Shown: piece by piece, positions 8,828-18,628 of the stretch
How positions within the stretch are numbered: position 1 is the stretch's first letter
Layout: every line of letters begins with the position of its first letter
Source of the DNA: Rhodococcus sp. CH91
GTDB taxonomy: Bacteria; Actinomycetota; Actinomycetes; Mycobacteriales; Mycobacteriaceae
Reading direction: 5' to 3'
Assembly (NCBI RefSeq): GCF_022554085.1
Contig: NZ_JAKFYR010000014.1
Coordinates: 37,294 to 101,293 of the forward strand
Length of the DNA: 64,000 nucleotides
Position numbers and translations under genes: made by a program
Notes under the pieces: generated by a model
Told to the model about the DNA's origin: nothing
Seen by the model: only the letters and a program-made list of their open reading frames with translations
Database searches by the model: none

Positions 8828-10054
8828 CTACTTGCTACCGGGTGTCCAGCGCATCCTCCACTTGTACGCCTTGTCGAGATGTGACTGATCACCCTTGATG
8901 TAGCGGACTTCGCGTTTGACACTGATCTCGCCGTTCTTGCTTTCCAGCAATGCGATCGCGCACATGGGCGCACGGTTGTCGCCGGAGTCGAGACGGACTT
9001 CGATATCCGATCCGGAGGTTCGGTAGAGCGTGACCACTCCGTCCGCGGCCGCCCAGTTCGGCACGCCTTCATATATGTACGCGAAAATGAGGATTCGTTT
9101 GAAGGCGCCCGGGTTCGACAGGTCGATGTACAGGTTCTCGCCACCGGCGATGGATCCGGTTCGGTCGTCACCGTCGAGTTCGATGAACGGGTAGCTGTAT
9201 CGCGATCCGAATGCTCCACCGAGGGCCTGGATGACGCCCTTGCTTCCGTCCGCCATTTCGTACAGGCAACCGAGATCGAGGTCGATGCCATTGCTGCCGG
9301 CAAGGCGACCGAAGAATCCCTTACCTGAACCTCTCGTGGTCCAGTTCAGGTTCACCCGCATGAGGCCTTGCTCCTCACCGGCTTTCACGAGGCTCACCGA
9401 GGGAGTGTTCTTGTCTAGCGTGATCTTGGAGAGAGTGACCGGCGGCGCTGCCGGTGTCGGCACGCGTGGCTGGGACGGCGGGACTCCGCGTCGCTCGGTT
9501 GTCGGCTCCGGTGACGGGGCTGGGGGAGGAGCGGGCGTCGGCGCGGGGGGTGCCGGCTGGCTGACGTCTACACCGTAATTCGTCGCAAGAGCCGAAAGAC
9601 CGGTATTCCACCCCTGCGAGACATTGCGGACCTTCCACGTCCCGTTGCGGCGATAGACCTCCATCAGAATCGCTGCCCGTTCGGAACTCAATCCGTTTGC
9701 GGGTGCCTGGACAACCAGGCCGGTCGATTGTTCGAGAGTGACGCCCAGATCGGGGACGGCCGCCAAAGTCCCATGCATGCTCTCGTCCAGAGCCACCGCG
9801 ATCGACAGGGTGTGGATGTGTGCGGGCATAAGCGAGAGGTCCAACGAAATCCGGTCGGCGCCGATCAACCGGACCGCGCCTTCGGGAGACTTCGGTTGGT
9901 TGAAGAAGATGAAGTCGTCGTCGTTTCGTACGCGCTGGTTCTCCGTCAATTGGAAGGCCATCAAATCGACTGTGCCCTGGCGTGCGCCAGACACCGACAG
10001 GATTGCGGTGCCGTCGTGGATGACCGTATTCGCCCCGGGGGGAAGTGAAGGCAT
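8828..10054 (-). CDS. Double-TerD-domain protein
   Basis: 408 residues. Domain 1 (about 10-170) is TerD-like: DDDFIFFNQP, LSIAVALDES, AAILMEVYRRNGTWKVRNVSQGW and the typical NYGVDV end. A Pro/Ala-rich linker (about 172-225) leads to a second TerD/TerA-like domain (about 230-405) with GIDLDLGCLYEM and FPFIELDGDDRTG-like acidic Ca-binding motifs. ATG 10054 is chosen because MPSLPPGAN resembles TerD N-termini. A GAAAGGAG lies about 26 bp upstream, so the exact start is not certain. TerD domains bind Ca2+ and are linked to membrane-associated stress responses. The DUF475 and TerD genes lie upstream on the same strand. Confidence 0.85.
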   Translation of the reverse strand: MPSLPPGANTVIHDGTAILSVSGARQGTVDLMAFQLTENQRVRNDDDFIFFNQPKSPEGAVRLIGADRISLDLSLMPAHIHTLSIAVALDESMHGTLAAVPDLGVTLEQSTGLVVQAPANGLSSERAAILMEVYRRNGTWKVRNVSQGWNTGLSALATNYGVDVSQPAPPAPTPAPPPAPSPEPTTERRGVPPSQPRVPTPAAPPVTLSKITLDKNTPSVSLVKAGEEQGLMRVNLNWTTRGSGKGFFGRLAGSNGIDLDLGCLYEMADGSKGVIQALGGAFGSRYSYPFIELDGDDRTGSIAGGENLYIDLSNPGAFKRILIFAYIYEGVPNWAAADGVVTLYRTSGSDIEVRLDSGDNRAPMCAIALLESKNGEISVKREVRYIKGDQSHLDKAYKWRMRWTPGSK

Positions 10055-10139
10055 GGCGTGTCCGGCCCTACGGCCGACTCCTTTCGGCGGAGATGCGTGT
10101 GGGCAGCCGGACCAGCCGGCTGCCCACACATGGAACTGA

Positions 10140-11270
10140 TCAGGCGTTGACGGTGACCGTCTCGGGCTGCGGATCTTCATCCGAGTCCGTGGTCGCCTCG
10201 TCGTCGGGATTGTTCTTGTTCCGGATGATGCTGGTCGCCAGGGCTGCGAGGATCAGGAACACGCCGGTCAGGCCGGTGACGATCTCACTGACATGGTGGC
10301 CGATCGAGTACAGCAGGATCAATGCCAGCGCACCGATCGCCCAGTGAGCTCCATGCTCGAGGTAGACATACTCGGCGAGCGTGCCCTTGCGGACGAGGTA
10401 GACGGTGATCGAGCGGACGAACATCGCGCCGATGAAGCCCAGGCCGAGAGCGATGATGATCGGGTCGGAGGTGACAGCGAACGCGCCGATCACTCCGTCG
10501 AAGGAGAACGACGCATCCAGCACCTCGAGGTAGAGGAACAGGAAGAAGCCGGCCTTACCGGTTGCCTTCGCGAGGTCACTGGGACCACCGGACGATTCCT
10601 CGCCCTCCTCGTCGACGTTGAACAGTTCGCCGAGGCCGTTGACCAGAATATAGGTGATCATGCCGAGCGTGCCGGCGATCATCACCGTGGATGACTTGCC
10701 TTCGGGGGCGAGCAGCAGTGCGGTGAGAACGAGGAGCCCGGATGCCACAACCACCGAGAGCTGGTCGAGCTTGCCGATCCGTTCCAGTGGGCGTTCGATC
10801 CAGGACAACCAGGTGATGTCCTTCTCCTCGAAGATGAAGCCCAGGAACAGCATCAGCAGGAACATGCCACCGAACGACGCGATCTGTGGGTGAGCATCGG
10901 TGATCAGCGTTTCGTAGCTTGCGCGACCGTCGGGGAAGTAGGCCGCACCGTCGGCAGGCGGGTTGAGCGCCAGGTCCAGGGCTGCAACGGGACCGAGTCC
11001 CGAGGCAACCCAGACGATGAGCAGCGGGAACACGAGTCGCATGCCGAAGACGGCAATGAGAATGCCGATGGTGAGGAAGATCTTCTGCCAGAACTCACTC
11101 ATTCTTCGCAGCACCGTTGCGTTGATGACCGCGTTGTCGAAGGAGAGTGAGACCTCGAGTACGCCGAGAATGGCGGCCAGTAGCAGGGCTTGAGGACCGC
11201 CGTAGAGGAAAGCGACGACCAGGGCTACAACGGTGACGGCGAAAGATGCGCCGAAGATGCGCATAACCAC
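10140..11270 (-). CDS. DUF475 (TerC-like) integral membrane protein
   Basis: 376 residues, with about nine hydrophobic segments and the paired acidic signatures EVSLSFDNAVINA (about 38) and EVLDASFSFDGVIGA (about 245) that define the TerC/DUF475 fold. A soluble acidic loop (NVDEEGEESSGG) sits between the halves and the C-terminus is polar and acidic. TerC-type proteins are thought to handle metal ions and to partner TerD proteins at the membrane. GTG 11270 has AAAGG 8 bp upstream; ATG 11264 is the alternative start. It lies between two TerD genes. Confidence 0.9.
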   Translation of the reverse strand: MVMRIFGASFAVTVVALVVAFLYGGPQALLLAAILGVLEVSLSFDNAVINATVLRRMSEFWQKIFLTIGILIAVFGMRLVFPLLIVWVASGLGPVAALDLALNPPADGAAYFPDGRASYETLITDAHPQIASFGGMFLLMLFLGFIFEEKDITWLSWIERPLERIGKLDQLSVVVASGLLVLTALLLAPEGKSSTVMIAGTLGMITYILVNGLGELFNVDEEGEESSGGPSDLAKATGKAGFFLFLYLEVLDASFSFDGVIGAFAVTSDPIIIALGLGFIGAMFVRSITVYLVRKGTLAEYVYLEHGAHWAIGALALILLYSIGHHVSEIVTGLTGVFLILAALATSIIRNKNNPDDEATTDSDEDPQPETVTVNA

Positions 11271-11357
11271 GGACGTGGCCTTTCTCTATGGGTGCGGACG
11301 GGTCGGACGCTCTTCCTTCGAGCTTCCCGACCGTTCCCGCGGACGGAACTGACGAAA

Positions 11358-11936
11358 TCAGGCGACGTTGACGCCGTAGTCGAGGGCGATCCCGCGAAGA
11401 CCGGATGCGTAACCCTGGCCGACGGCGCGGAACTTCCACTCCGCGTTGTGGCGGTAGACCTCACCGAAGATCATCGCGGTCTCGGTGGAGGCATCTTCCG
11501 TCAGGTCGTAGCGAGCCAGCTCGACGCCCGTGACACGGTCGATGATTCGGATGTAGGCGTTGCGAACATGGCCGAAGGACTGGCCGCGAACGTCCGCGTC
11601 GTAGATCGAGACAGCGAAGAAGATGTTCGTCACCGTGGGCGGGAGTGCTGCGAGATCGACGTGGATGGACTCGTCATCGCCGTCTCCGTCACCGGTCAGG
11701 TTGTCGCCAGTGTGCTCGACCAGGCCGTCCGGCGAGGAGAGATTGCCGTAGAAGACGAAGTGCTTGTCCGAAAGGACTTTGTAGCTGGGCCCGGTGATCA
11801 GCGCCGACGCATCGAGGTCGTAGGGCGCACCGGTGGTGGTGCGCTCGTCCCATCCCAGACCGACCGTGATGGTCGTAAGGTTGTCGGTCGCCTTGGAGAG
11901 GGAGACATTGCCGCCCTTGGCAAGTGAGACGCTCAT
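11358..11936 (-). CDS. terD: TerD family calcium-binding stress protein
   Basis: 192 residues, full length for TerD/TerE. The N-terminus MSVSLAKGGNVSL is canonical. It keeps GLGWDER, the YDLDAS motif, the acidic GDNLTGDGDGDDESI Ca-binding loop, EVYRHNAEWKFRAVGQGY and the terminal LDYGVNVA. ATG 11936 has AAAGGA 5-7 bp upstream. It is the first gene of the minus-strand terD-DUF475-TerD2 group. Family members are Ca2+-binding proteins linked to tellurite, phage and oxidative-stress resistance; the specific trigger here is unknown. Confidence 0.93.
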   Translation of the reverse strand: MSVSLAKGGNVSLSKATDNLTTITVGLGWDERTTTGAPYDLDASALITGPSYKVLSDKHFVFYGNLSSPDGLVEHTGDNLTGDGDGDDESIHVDLAALPPTVTNIFFAVSIYDADVRGQSFGHVRNAYIRIIDRVTGVELARYDLTEDASTETAMIFGEVYRHNAEWKFRAVGQGYASGLRGIALDYGVNVA

Positions 11937-12510
11937 ATGGATCCTTTCGAGTTTCTGCGTGGAAGTAGGAGTGGTCCGTGCCTCGGCGCGGATCGCGCTA
12001 GAGGTGTCGGCCGGTCATGGAGCGGCCGATGAAGTCGACGAAACGGAGGGGAGTTCTTTCGATATAGTGCGAGCACTCAGACAGGGCTGTATCTGGGGTC
12101 GTGAGGGTACTTTCGTCCACGTTGTGTGGCTGAACTCCTTCTGCGGGTGCGACTTCTGGGATCGCGACGCAAACAACTGCACGGTGCTGTGCGTCACCTA
12201 CTCCAGCCCCCGACAGACTGTTGGGCGACAACATAGCAGGTGCAACTAAATGTCCGAAAGTGCCCATCGGTCCGATTCCGGCGGATCGTTTCTGTTACCA
12301 GTAGTACTGGGACGGGTACGGACCGAGTTGCTGGGCGGGTGTAACAATCCCCGTGCCGAATACAGATGTACTCGGCGATGGAGTTTGAGCACGCGGGGGG
12401 CAGAGACGGCGCTTGGGGAAGGGTCCATGGACCGCTGTGTCATAGCCATTGTTTATGTTCGTCGGCGTTCCGTGCGTTTTCGTACGGAGTAACTTCATCG
12501 CGCAATTGGG
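11937..12510. other. Divergent intergenic region between terD and the truncated helicase
   Basis: About 570 bp without a convincing gene; an 80-codon frame at 12250 has no ribosome site. It presumably holds the terD promoter on one side and the helicase promoter on the other. A hairpin (CCGTGCG-TTTT-CGTACGG, one mismatch) lies at 12470-12487, about 25 bp before the helicase start. Confidence 0.45.
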
Positions 12511-12516
12511 GTGGTT

Positions 12517-14310
12517 GTGGATTCGAGGGAGAGCGATCCTGAGCTGAAGGATCGTGTTCAACGTTTGCTCGCATTCTTGTCCGAGCTCGTGAAGGCGCGA
12601 AGCGCCCCCGTTCGAATCATCGACAAGCACCGCGCTGTGATCGCTCTCGACGAAGGCAATCTGGATGTAGCTCTCAGTACCGATGCGTCCGCCGGCGACG
12701 TCGTGCTCCGGGCGCGTCGCGTGCACTTGGAAGACCCACCCCGGGTGCCGGCTGCAGTCACTCCCTGGATCCGCGGTTCGATTGCGGAGTCGACAACCGA
12801 ACCCACGCTTGATTCCGGTGCTCCCGACACTAGGGAGTTCGACGAATGGCTGACGAAATGGCGTGCCTGGGCAGAGGTCGATCGTGAGCGGCGACCGGCC
12901 TGGCACCTCTACGCGTTCCTCCAGCGCGCGATGCTCGACCTCGAGGCGCAACCGGAGTCCCTGGAACTCGTGATCGCGTCAGGGCTGCTCCAACTCTCGG
13001 CGGATGTAGCGGGCGAACAGGTGCGAACGCACCTCATCACGCAGTCGACGCTGGTGGAACGCGACTCGGCCTCTGGCGACCTCCTCGTGAGACTCGATTC
13101 CGAATCCGCTCCGGCGCTCGAAGACACTCAGTTGCTGACCGGGCTCGACGTCTTCGATTCGTCGGGTACTCGGAACCTGCACGAATCGCTGGCTGCGCGA
13201 GTGAGCTCACTTGTGGACCCTGCCGCACGGATCTTCCTCAAAGAGTGGTCCGACCGAGCCCTGACTACCCGCGTCGAGGTCGTCGACCGACCCGACGAAG
13301 CAGCCTCGCACGATCGTCTGCTCACGCCGTCGCCCTCGCTGGTTCTGCGCAAGCGCGGTGCCTATGCACTGATCGAGTACTACGACCGCATGACGGCAGC
13401 CGCGGCGGACGAGGCAACGGCGGTTCCCCTCGGGCTGGCACAGCTGGTCGAGGCGATCGAACCCGCCGATCGGGTCGCGTGGCTCGACAGGGCCGGTACG
13501 TCGTCCTCACTGCTTACTGACGATCCGCTGTTTCCGCTTCCTGCCAACCAGGAGCAACGCGACATCATCGATCGGCTCGCAGGCGACAGCGGTGTCGTCG
13601 TCGAGGGCCCACCCGGAACAGGGAAGACTCATACGATCGCCAACCTTGTCTCGGCGTTGTTGGCACGTGGTCAGCGCGTCCTGGTCACCAGCGAGAAGGC
13701 CCAGGCACTGAGGGTCCTTCGCGACAAGCTGCCTTCGGAACTGCAGGAGCTCTGTGTTTCGGTCACGGACGCCGGCCGCGGGGGGTCGGCCGAACTGAAC
13801 CGCAGCGTCAGCGAGATCGCGACCCGCAAGGCACAGTTCGATCCACGCCGAACAGCGGCGCGTATCGACGAGGTGGCGCAACGACGCGACACGGCACTGA
13901 GTCGTCGGGCGATGCTGACGGAACGCATCCGTCAGGCTCGTGCGTCCGAGACGCTCGCGCACGCTGATGTCGCGCCGGGGTATGCGGGCACGCCGGCGGA
14001 GATCGTCCGTAAGGTCACCGCGCAGAGCGCCAACCACGACTGGCTGCGTGGCTCCCTCACGACGGATACTCCACCACTCTCTCCGGAAGAGTTCCAGACA
14101 CTGCTCGCCTTGTACGAACGGTGCGAAGCTGTTCGTAACGGTCCGGGTTCGGGAGGTGTCCCCACTTCGGGACTGCTTCGGATGCTGGAGGGCGCTGCTC
14201 CCGACGTTCTCGAACGGATCCGCGAGCAGTGCGACCATCTGCAGCGCGCGCTGATCGATGTGGAAGGTCTCGAACCCGCATTCCGGAACCTCGCCGACGC
14301 AGTAGGCTAG
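12517..14310 (+). pseudogene. Truncated superfamily-1 helicase (N-terminal half only)
   Basis: About 597 residues. It begins with a non-motor N-terminal region. Walker A VVVEGPPGTGKTHTIANLV is near residue 365 and LVTSEKAQALRVLRDKLP follows. The frame then stops with TAG at 14308 in the middle of the helical insert. Motif II (DEASQ), motif VI and the C-terminal nuclease are missing, and no continuation was seen in any frame before the next gene. The missing part corresponds in family and orientation to the gene at 1-2007. The product would be an incomplete motor, so I call it a pseudogene or recombination remnant; a functional short form cannot be excluded. GTG 12511 is an alternative start, and the ribosome site is weak. 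Confidence 0.75.
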
Positions 14311-14450
14311 CGGCAACTGCGTTGAGGATTCCATCGCTTGGCAACGACAGGGACATGAAGGGCGTGCTTAGCCAAGTTTAATGTTTCATTTAGTGAAATG
14401 CTGACCGAGACAGAAGCATGGCAGTTTTTATGTCGTACGCCATTGCACTT

Positions 14451-15317
14451 CTAATCATGCGCGATTGTGCCGAACAGGATGTGCCGCAGGTGTTCCGGGG
14501 CATCGCTGATACCGCAATTTGAAAATTCCCCGATCCCGTTCTCGATTTCGCTGTCGGGAATTACGAAATGGGCAGAATCCCAGCGTGCGAACGGACTAGC
14601 ATCCTGAGGAGCGGCTGCTTTGAAAAAAGTGTTTTTCACTGTACCGACACGAGAGATGTTCAAATCCTTATCAAGATGAACGGAGACAAGACGCCAGGCC
14701 GGGTCCCGCCGCATAACTTCGTACTCATTCCGTGAGAGGTAGTGCTTCGTTTTACCTCGCCGAGTGGTGCTCTTAACCTCAAGGTGAAGTTCAAGCTCGG
14801 GCGTTATCGCTGAGATGTCATATCCGTGGGCATCTGACCAGGCAGCGACATGCTCGACTTGTGCGGAGGTTGTGCTCAGCAGTAGGTCCACCAGCGCCGC
14901 TTCCCCGGCTGCCCCGATGCGTGCCCGCTCTTCCGTATCCACTTTCTTCCATATTGAGGAAATCCGTGAGAACGCCTCCTCTGCATCAATGTTCAGCGTT
15001 CTCGCCGCCTGTATCGCGTCCTCTGGAAGGTCGTCTGGATTTCCGATCAGATCGTCCGCGTCCCGCAGCCAAAATGGTTGACCACTCAGGATCGCTGCAT
15101 CGAATAGGCGATGTGAGGCCGAACTCGTAGGATCTCCCTTTTCTAGTAATCCGGCCTCGCGAAGCCACTCATAACCTTGGTCGTATTGCGTTGGCGCTAT
15201 GTCGCTGAAATCGGAATGGGAAACGAACATGAGGCGGCTGCGAGTAACCCCGATCGCAGGAATGTACTCAAGCCACCTCCGTGCCGCCCGCAGGATCGGA
15301 CTAGGGGGAATCGCCAT
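14451..15317 (-). CDS. DUF3883-domain protein (restriction-island component)
   Basis: 288 residues. The C-terminal half contains GYDISAITPELELHLEVKSTTRRGKTKHYLS-like sequence (D, E-x-K spacing) followed by NEYEVMRRDPAWRLVSVHLD. This is the DUF3883 (NO VEIN C-terminal) domain, which has a nuclease-like core. The N-terminal half is helical. ATG 15317 overlaps the end of the SNF2 gene by 17 bp, so it is the last gene of the ParB-SNF2-DUF3883 operon. DUF3883 proteins commonly accompany helicases in defence loci. A nuclease role is inferred. Confidence 0.83.
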   Translation of the reverse strand: MAIPPSPILRAARRWLEYIPAIGVTRSRLMFVSHSDFSDIAPTQYDQGYEWLREAGLLEKGDPTSSASHRLFDAAILSGQPFWLRDADDLIGNPDDLPEDAIQAARTLNIDAEEAFSRISSIWKKVDTEERARIGAAGEAALVDLLLSTTSAQVEHVAAWSDAHGYDISAITPELELHLEVKSTTRRGKTKHYLSRNEYEVMRRDPAWRLVSVHLDKDLNISRVGTVKNTFFKAAAPQDASPFARWDSAHFVIPDSEIENGIGEFSNCGISDAPEHLRHILFGTIAHD

Positions 15318-17118
15318 GCAGATGACCGATCAGTGCTTTCAGGTCGTTTCTGTCCATCTCCGAACCGACTGCCGGTTCCTCTTCGAGGTCGGCAAGCTGT
15401 TGCACGGACGGATCGTCCAGAATTTTGCCCATGAACAAGAGCTTGTCTGCAAGACGCTTCTCGACGACGTCGTCGATAGTCTTTTCGGCCGACAGAACCG
15501 TGATACGGGTTTCGGTTCCTTCTGCGAGTCCGAGCCGGTGAATCCGGTCGAGGCTCTGGAGGAACCTCCCCGCCGCAAAATCACGGTCGACGTACACGGC
15601 GTCATGGCAGTGATGATGCAGGCTGATTCCCTCGCCCAGAGTAGCGGGGTTCGAGATAAGCACCATGCACTCGGGATCGTGTCGAAAGCGTGCAATTTCG
15701 GCGTCGCGGTCCTTGGTTCCCCCGTGAACGACGGCCGGCGAAAAGGCGGACAGCATATATTCGAGTGTGTTGATGCTTCGGATGAACGTCGACCATACCA
15801 ACGTCTTGCGCCCGAGGGCGGCGTTCTGGGCGACAATCGACAGGACTTCCTGGTACTTCGGGGACATCTCGTATGCTGGAAGATCTTGCATCAGCTGAAA
15901 CAATGGTGCATCGGTGGGAACTTGAAGCGATGGCACTCTGGCTTCCACCGGCTCGTGAGGCGAAGCTCCGACAGCTAGGAGGGCTGGCGTGGTAGCTGCC
16001 ATCATCAGGTAGATGAGAACCCGCCCGAGCGCTTCGAAGTCGGATTCGTACCCCGTCGCCCGCGCTGAGAAGTGCCCGATGAGAGCGTCATAGATTTCTC
16101 GGTGCAGTCCGGTCAGTGCAATCGGCCGGATAGCGAGGTTAACAGGGGGGAGGCCCAGTTCATGCTTGGTCGTGCGGGTGAAGAGCGGTCGCAGTGCTTG
16201 ACTTGCTTGTGCCAGGTCGCCCCCTGCTACTGCCTGAGTGACTTTGCGGCGGCCATGACCCGGCCACACGAAGCCGAAGAGATTCTCGAGGTCTTTGGCG
16301 CCGTTCGGTGCCGGAGTACCGGTCAGGATCAACCGGTGACGCGCCCGTGGGCCAAGTGCGAGACAGGCTGAGCCGTAAACACCGTCGGCTCCGAGCTTCA
16401 TACGGTGCGCCTCATCGAGAATGATCATCGAGGGCCGCGCTGTAAGCCAGTTACTGAGATCATTGACAGCCGCCCCCAACCGCTCATAGTTGATAATCAA
16501 CGCATCGGCCGCAGGGTCGATGCGCTGTGAGTACACCTTCATGTTCAAGGGCGCAGCGAGGCATTCGCGATTCTCGTGCTGCCACGACTCGTAACAGGAC
16601 TTCGGCCCGACGATGAGCAGGCGCTCAACCCCGTTAGTGTTGCGTAGGGCCTGAAAAACGGCCAGTCCGACGCGGGTCTTTCCGGCGCCCGGCACTGAAA
16701 AGTTTGCACCGTGTCGAAGAAGTAGCAGCTTCTGGACATCGCGTCGCTGGAACTCGGTGAGATTGGCGATCCATTCGCCTCCGAGTGCGGTGTCCAGATC
16801 AACCTGTTCTGGCGGAAGCCCGCTGTCAAGGCGAGCCTTGACGGCTTGAGAATCAGCCACCGAGTCAGAGGCCAAGCTCGCAAGTTGCGGATCCCAATGC
16901 ACGCTCGAGGCTTCGGGCCAGCCGGCAAGTGCATCGAGATTCGTCAGCAACTCGTCAATTTCTACTTCCAGTAAAGACGGAGTCTTCTGCACTGCGGAGC
17001 TGAACCTCAGCGAGAGTTTCCGCAGGTGCGGCTCGAAACCTGCCCCGGCACGCAGGTGTGCCTGAGTTGCAGTGTCACCGAACAGGAGCTGGAGACTGTG
17101 TATAGAAGTCGAAGTCAT
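15301..17118 (-). CDS. SNF2-family DEAD/DEAH helicase-like ATPase
   Basis: 605 residues. Walker A reads SVPGAGKTRVGLAVF (about residue 150), motif II is IILDEAHRMK, ILTGTPAPN is motif III, and motif VI is FLQSLDRIHRLG, so both RecA lobes are complete. An N-terminal ~130-residue region is unfamiliar. ATG 17118 overlaps the upstream ParB-like stop as ATGA and is preferred over a longer frame that would run into that gene. As a SNF2 translocase it probably remodels or moves along duplex DNA for the nuclease partners of this island. Confidence 0.9.
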   Translation of the reverse strand: MTSTSIHSLQLLFGDTATQAHLRAGAGFEPHLRKLSLRFSSAVQKTPSLLEVEIDELLTNLDALAGWPEASSVHWDPQLASLASDSVADSQAVKARLDSGLPPEQVDLDTALGGEWIANLTEFQRRDVQKLLLLRHGANFSVPGAGKTRVGLAVFQALRNTNGVERLLIVGPKSCYESWQHENRECLAAPLNMKVYSQRIDPAADALIINYERLGAAVNDLSNWLTARPSMIILDEAHRMKLGADGVYGSACLALGPRARHRLILTGTPAPNGAKDLENLFGFVWPGHGRRKVTQAVAGGDLAQASQALRPLFTRTTKHELGLPPVNLAIRPIALTGLHREIYDALIGHFSARATGYESDFEALGRVLIYLMMAATTPALLAVGASPHEPVEARVPSLQVPTDAPLFQLMQDLPAYEMSPKYQEVLSIVAQNAALGRKTLVWSTFIRSINTLEYMLSAFSPAVVHGGTKDRDAEIARFRHDPECMVLISNPATLGEGISLHHHCHDAVYVDRDFAAGRFLQSLDRIHRLGLAEGTETRITVLSAEKTIDDVVEKRLADKLLFMGKILDDPSVQQLADLEEEPAVGSEMDRNDLKALIGHLHGDSP

Positions 17119-18530
17119 CGCGTCTGCGTGGAGGTCAGGAGCCAATTCACACCGTCTCCGGGTGATTCGAAAGTTCGGCCCGCCTGCAGGGCAAGACGAG
17201 CAAGGCTGTCGCGCAACGTGAGCAGGGCATCGTCGAATGCATCTTCGTCGAGAGCGTTCTTCGATTTCGCGTCTGCAAATTCGCGAACGCATTGCTGGAT
17301 GTGCTCGGTCGCGTCAGAGATTCGCTCCGGCACAGCGATCTGACGCTTCTGAAGCTGAGCGGACTGGCCCGCCAGCTTTGCGGCCGTACTGAATGTTTCC
17401 TTGGCGTTCTCGATCAGGTTAGCGGCCGATTTCACCTCAGATGCCGTGGTTGACGGCCCGGATGACTCGAGGATCGCCTTTGCACGAAGGAGCTTGTCGG
17501 TGAGAGCGCGCACCTTCTTGACGTCACTCTCCGCATCTGCAACGGTAACCCCGGTCAGGCCCGGAATTACTACAGCAGTCGGCTCTGCCACCTCGGGCAC
17601 CAGCTCACCTTTGAGGCGACCTTCCAGATAGCGCTCGTGGAAGTCGGCCTCTGCCAACCTCAAGGTTGTTTTCGGAAGGTTGAGAAGCACCATCTGCAGG
17701 CGGGATTCCTTCAGACGCTCCGCTCCGTCAGGATCGGTCTTCGACAGTTTCTCGTAGTCGCGCTGAAGCTCTCGGAGCTTCTCCTGATGATCTTCGAAGT
17801 CGATGAGACGAAGGGCGGCCGTACCATCCTCCGAACGGCTTCTCTCGATAGCGTCGTTGATGAGCTGAAAGACCCAGCGATCCTTCTTCAGAGTCGAGAC
17901 TTTGATATTGAATGTTCTGGCGATGTCATCCTGAGCATGACCGTCTGCGAGTTGGTCTTCGATGGCTATGAGCCGGTTGATGTACGAGTAGTCGCGGCGC
18001 TTGTCTCGGCGCAGCTGGAGTGCTAGTTCGACGGCGTTGACGTCGGCTCGCGAGGTGTCTTCCGGCAGGACGGCCACACGGATATTCGTCACGCTGAGAT
18101 CGCGAAGAGCTGCGCATCGGGTGTTTCCGTCGACAAGGATGCCGTCGGGAGTGATGATCCCAGGTTCCTTCTGCCCGAACTCATCGAGCTCCTCGCGAAG
18201 GGTGATGAAGTCGGGGTCGAGCTGCGTCGGATCGGCGGGCTTAGCGCTTAGGAGGCGGTGTAGGTAGTGCTGGGCGTCCTCACTCCAAGGGCTCTCGTCA
18301 AGGATCCTGTTGAGGTCTGCATCAAGTGTTCTCTGTGCCCGGATCCGGTGAGTGTCAGGATTGAAGTAGAGCATTCCGACGGGCATGGTTATCACGTTGA
18401 GGTGCTTCTGCTGGCCACGCCAGTCAACCGTGACTTTGGCTCCGTCTTCCTGTCTGGCGACAGCGAGCCGCTCGGTGACAAGCGAGCGGATCTTGTCGCC
18501 TTCCGGTGGAACGCCGAACTTCGATGCCAT
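17115..18530 (-). CDS. ParB/sulfiredoxin-like nuclease-domain protein
   Basis: 471 residues. Residues ~40-165 contain the ParB/Srx core with GIITPDGILVDGNTRCAAL. A helix-turn-helix-like region (QDDIARTFNIKVSTLKKDRW) follows, then long helices to the C-terminus. First gene of the minus-strand operon, translationally coupled to SNF2, and divergent (98 bp) from the HNH-like gene. Genes of this type occur in restriction and defence islands and are not chromosome-partition ParB. The biochemical role (nuclease, NTPase or DNA-binding) is open. Confidence 0.82.
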   Translation of the reverse strand: MASKFGVPPEGDKIRSLVTERLAVARQEDGAKVTVDWRGQQKHLNVITMPVGMLYFNPDTHRIRAQRTLDADLNRILDESPWSEDAQHYLHRLLSAKPADPTQLDPDFITLREELDEFGQKEPGIITPDGILVDGNTRCAALRDLSVTNIRVAVLPEDTSRADVNAVELALQLRRDKRRDYSYINRLIAIEDQLADGHAQDDIARTFNIKVSTLKKDRWVFQLINDAIERSRSEDGTAALRLIDFEDHQEKLRELQRDYEKLSKTDPDGAERLKESRLQMVLLNLPKTTLRLAEADFHERYLEGRLKGELVPEVAEPTAVVIPGLTGVTVADAESDVKKVRALTDKLLRAKAILESSGPSTTASEVKSAANLIENAKETFSTAAKLAGQSAQLQKRQIAVPERISDATEHIQQCVREFADAKSKNALDEDAFDDALLTLRDSLARLALQAGRTFESPGDGVNWLLTSTQTR

Positions 18531-18628
18531 TGGGACCCTTCCAGAGCGCTGAAGTTATCTTTGGGAAGACATCATTGCAGGCTCTACAGACGAGCTCGGC
18601 AGGGCATATGGGAATGAAGGGGGGTCGC

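Noticed and set aside
8828..11936. Naming the locus simply tellurite resistance
   Set aside because: TerD/TerC-type domains serve wider stress and phage-related roles; nothing in the sequence shows tellurite as the signal.
11934..11942. Adjacent NdeI/BamHI-like sequence at the terD start, suggesting a cloning scar
   Set aside because: The flanking DNA is continuous with natural gene structure; a chance occurrence of CATATGGATCC is adequate explanation.
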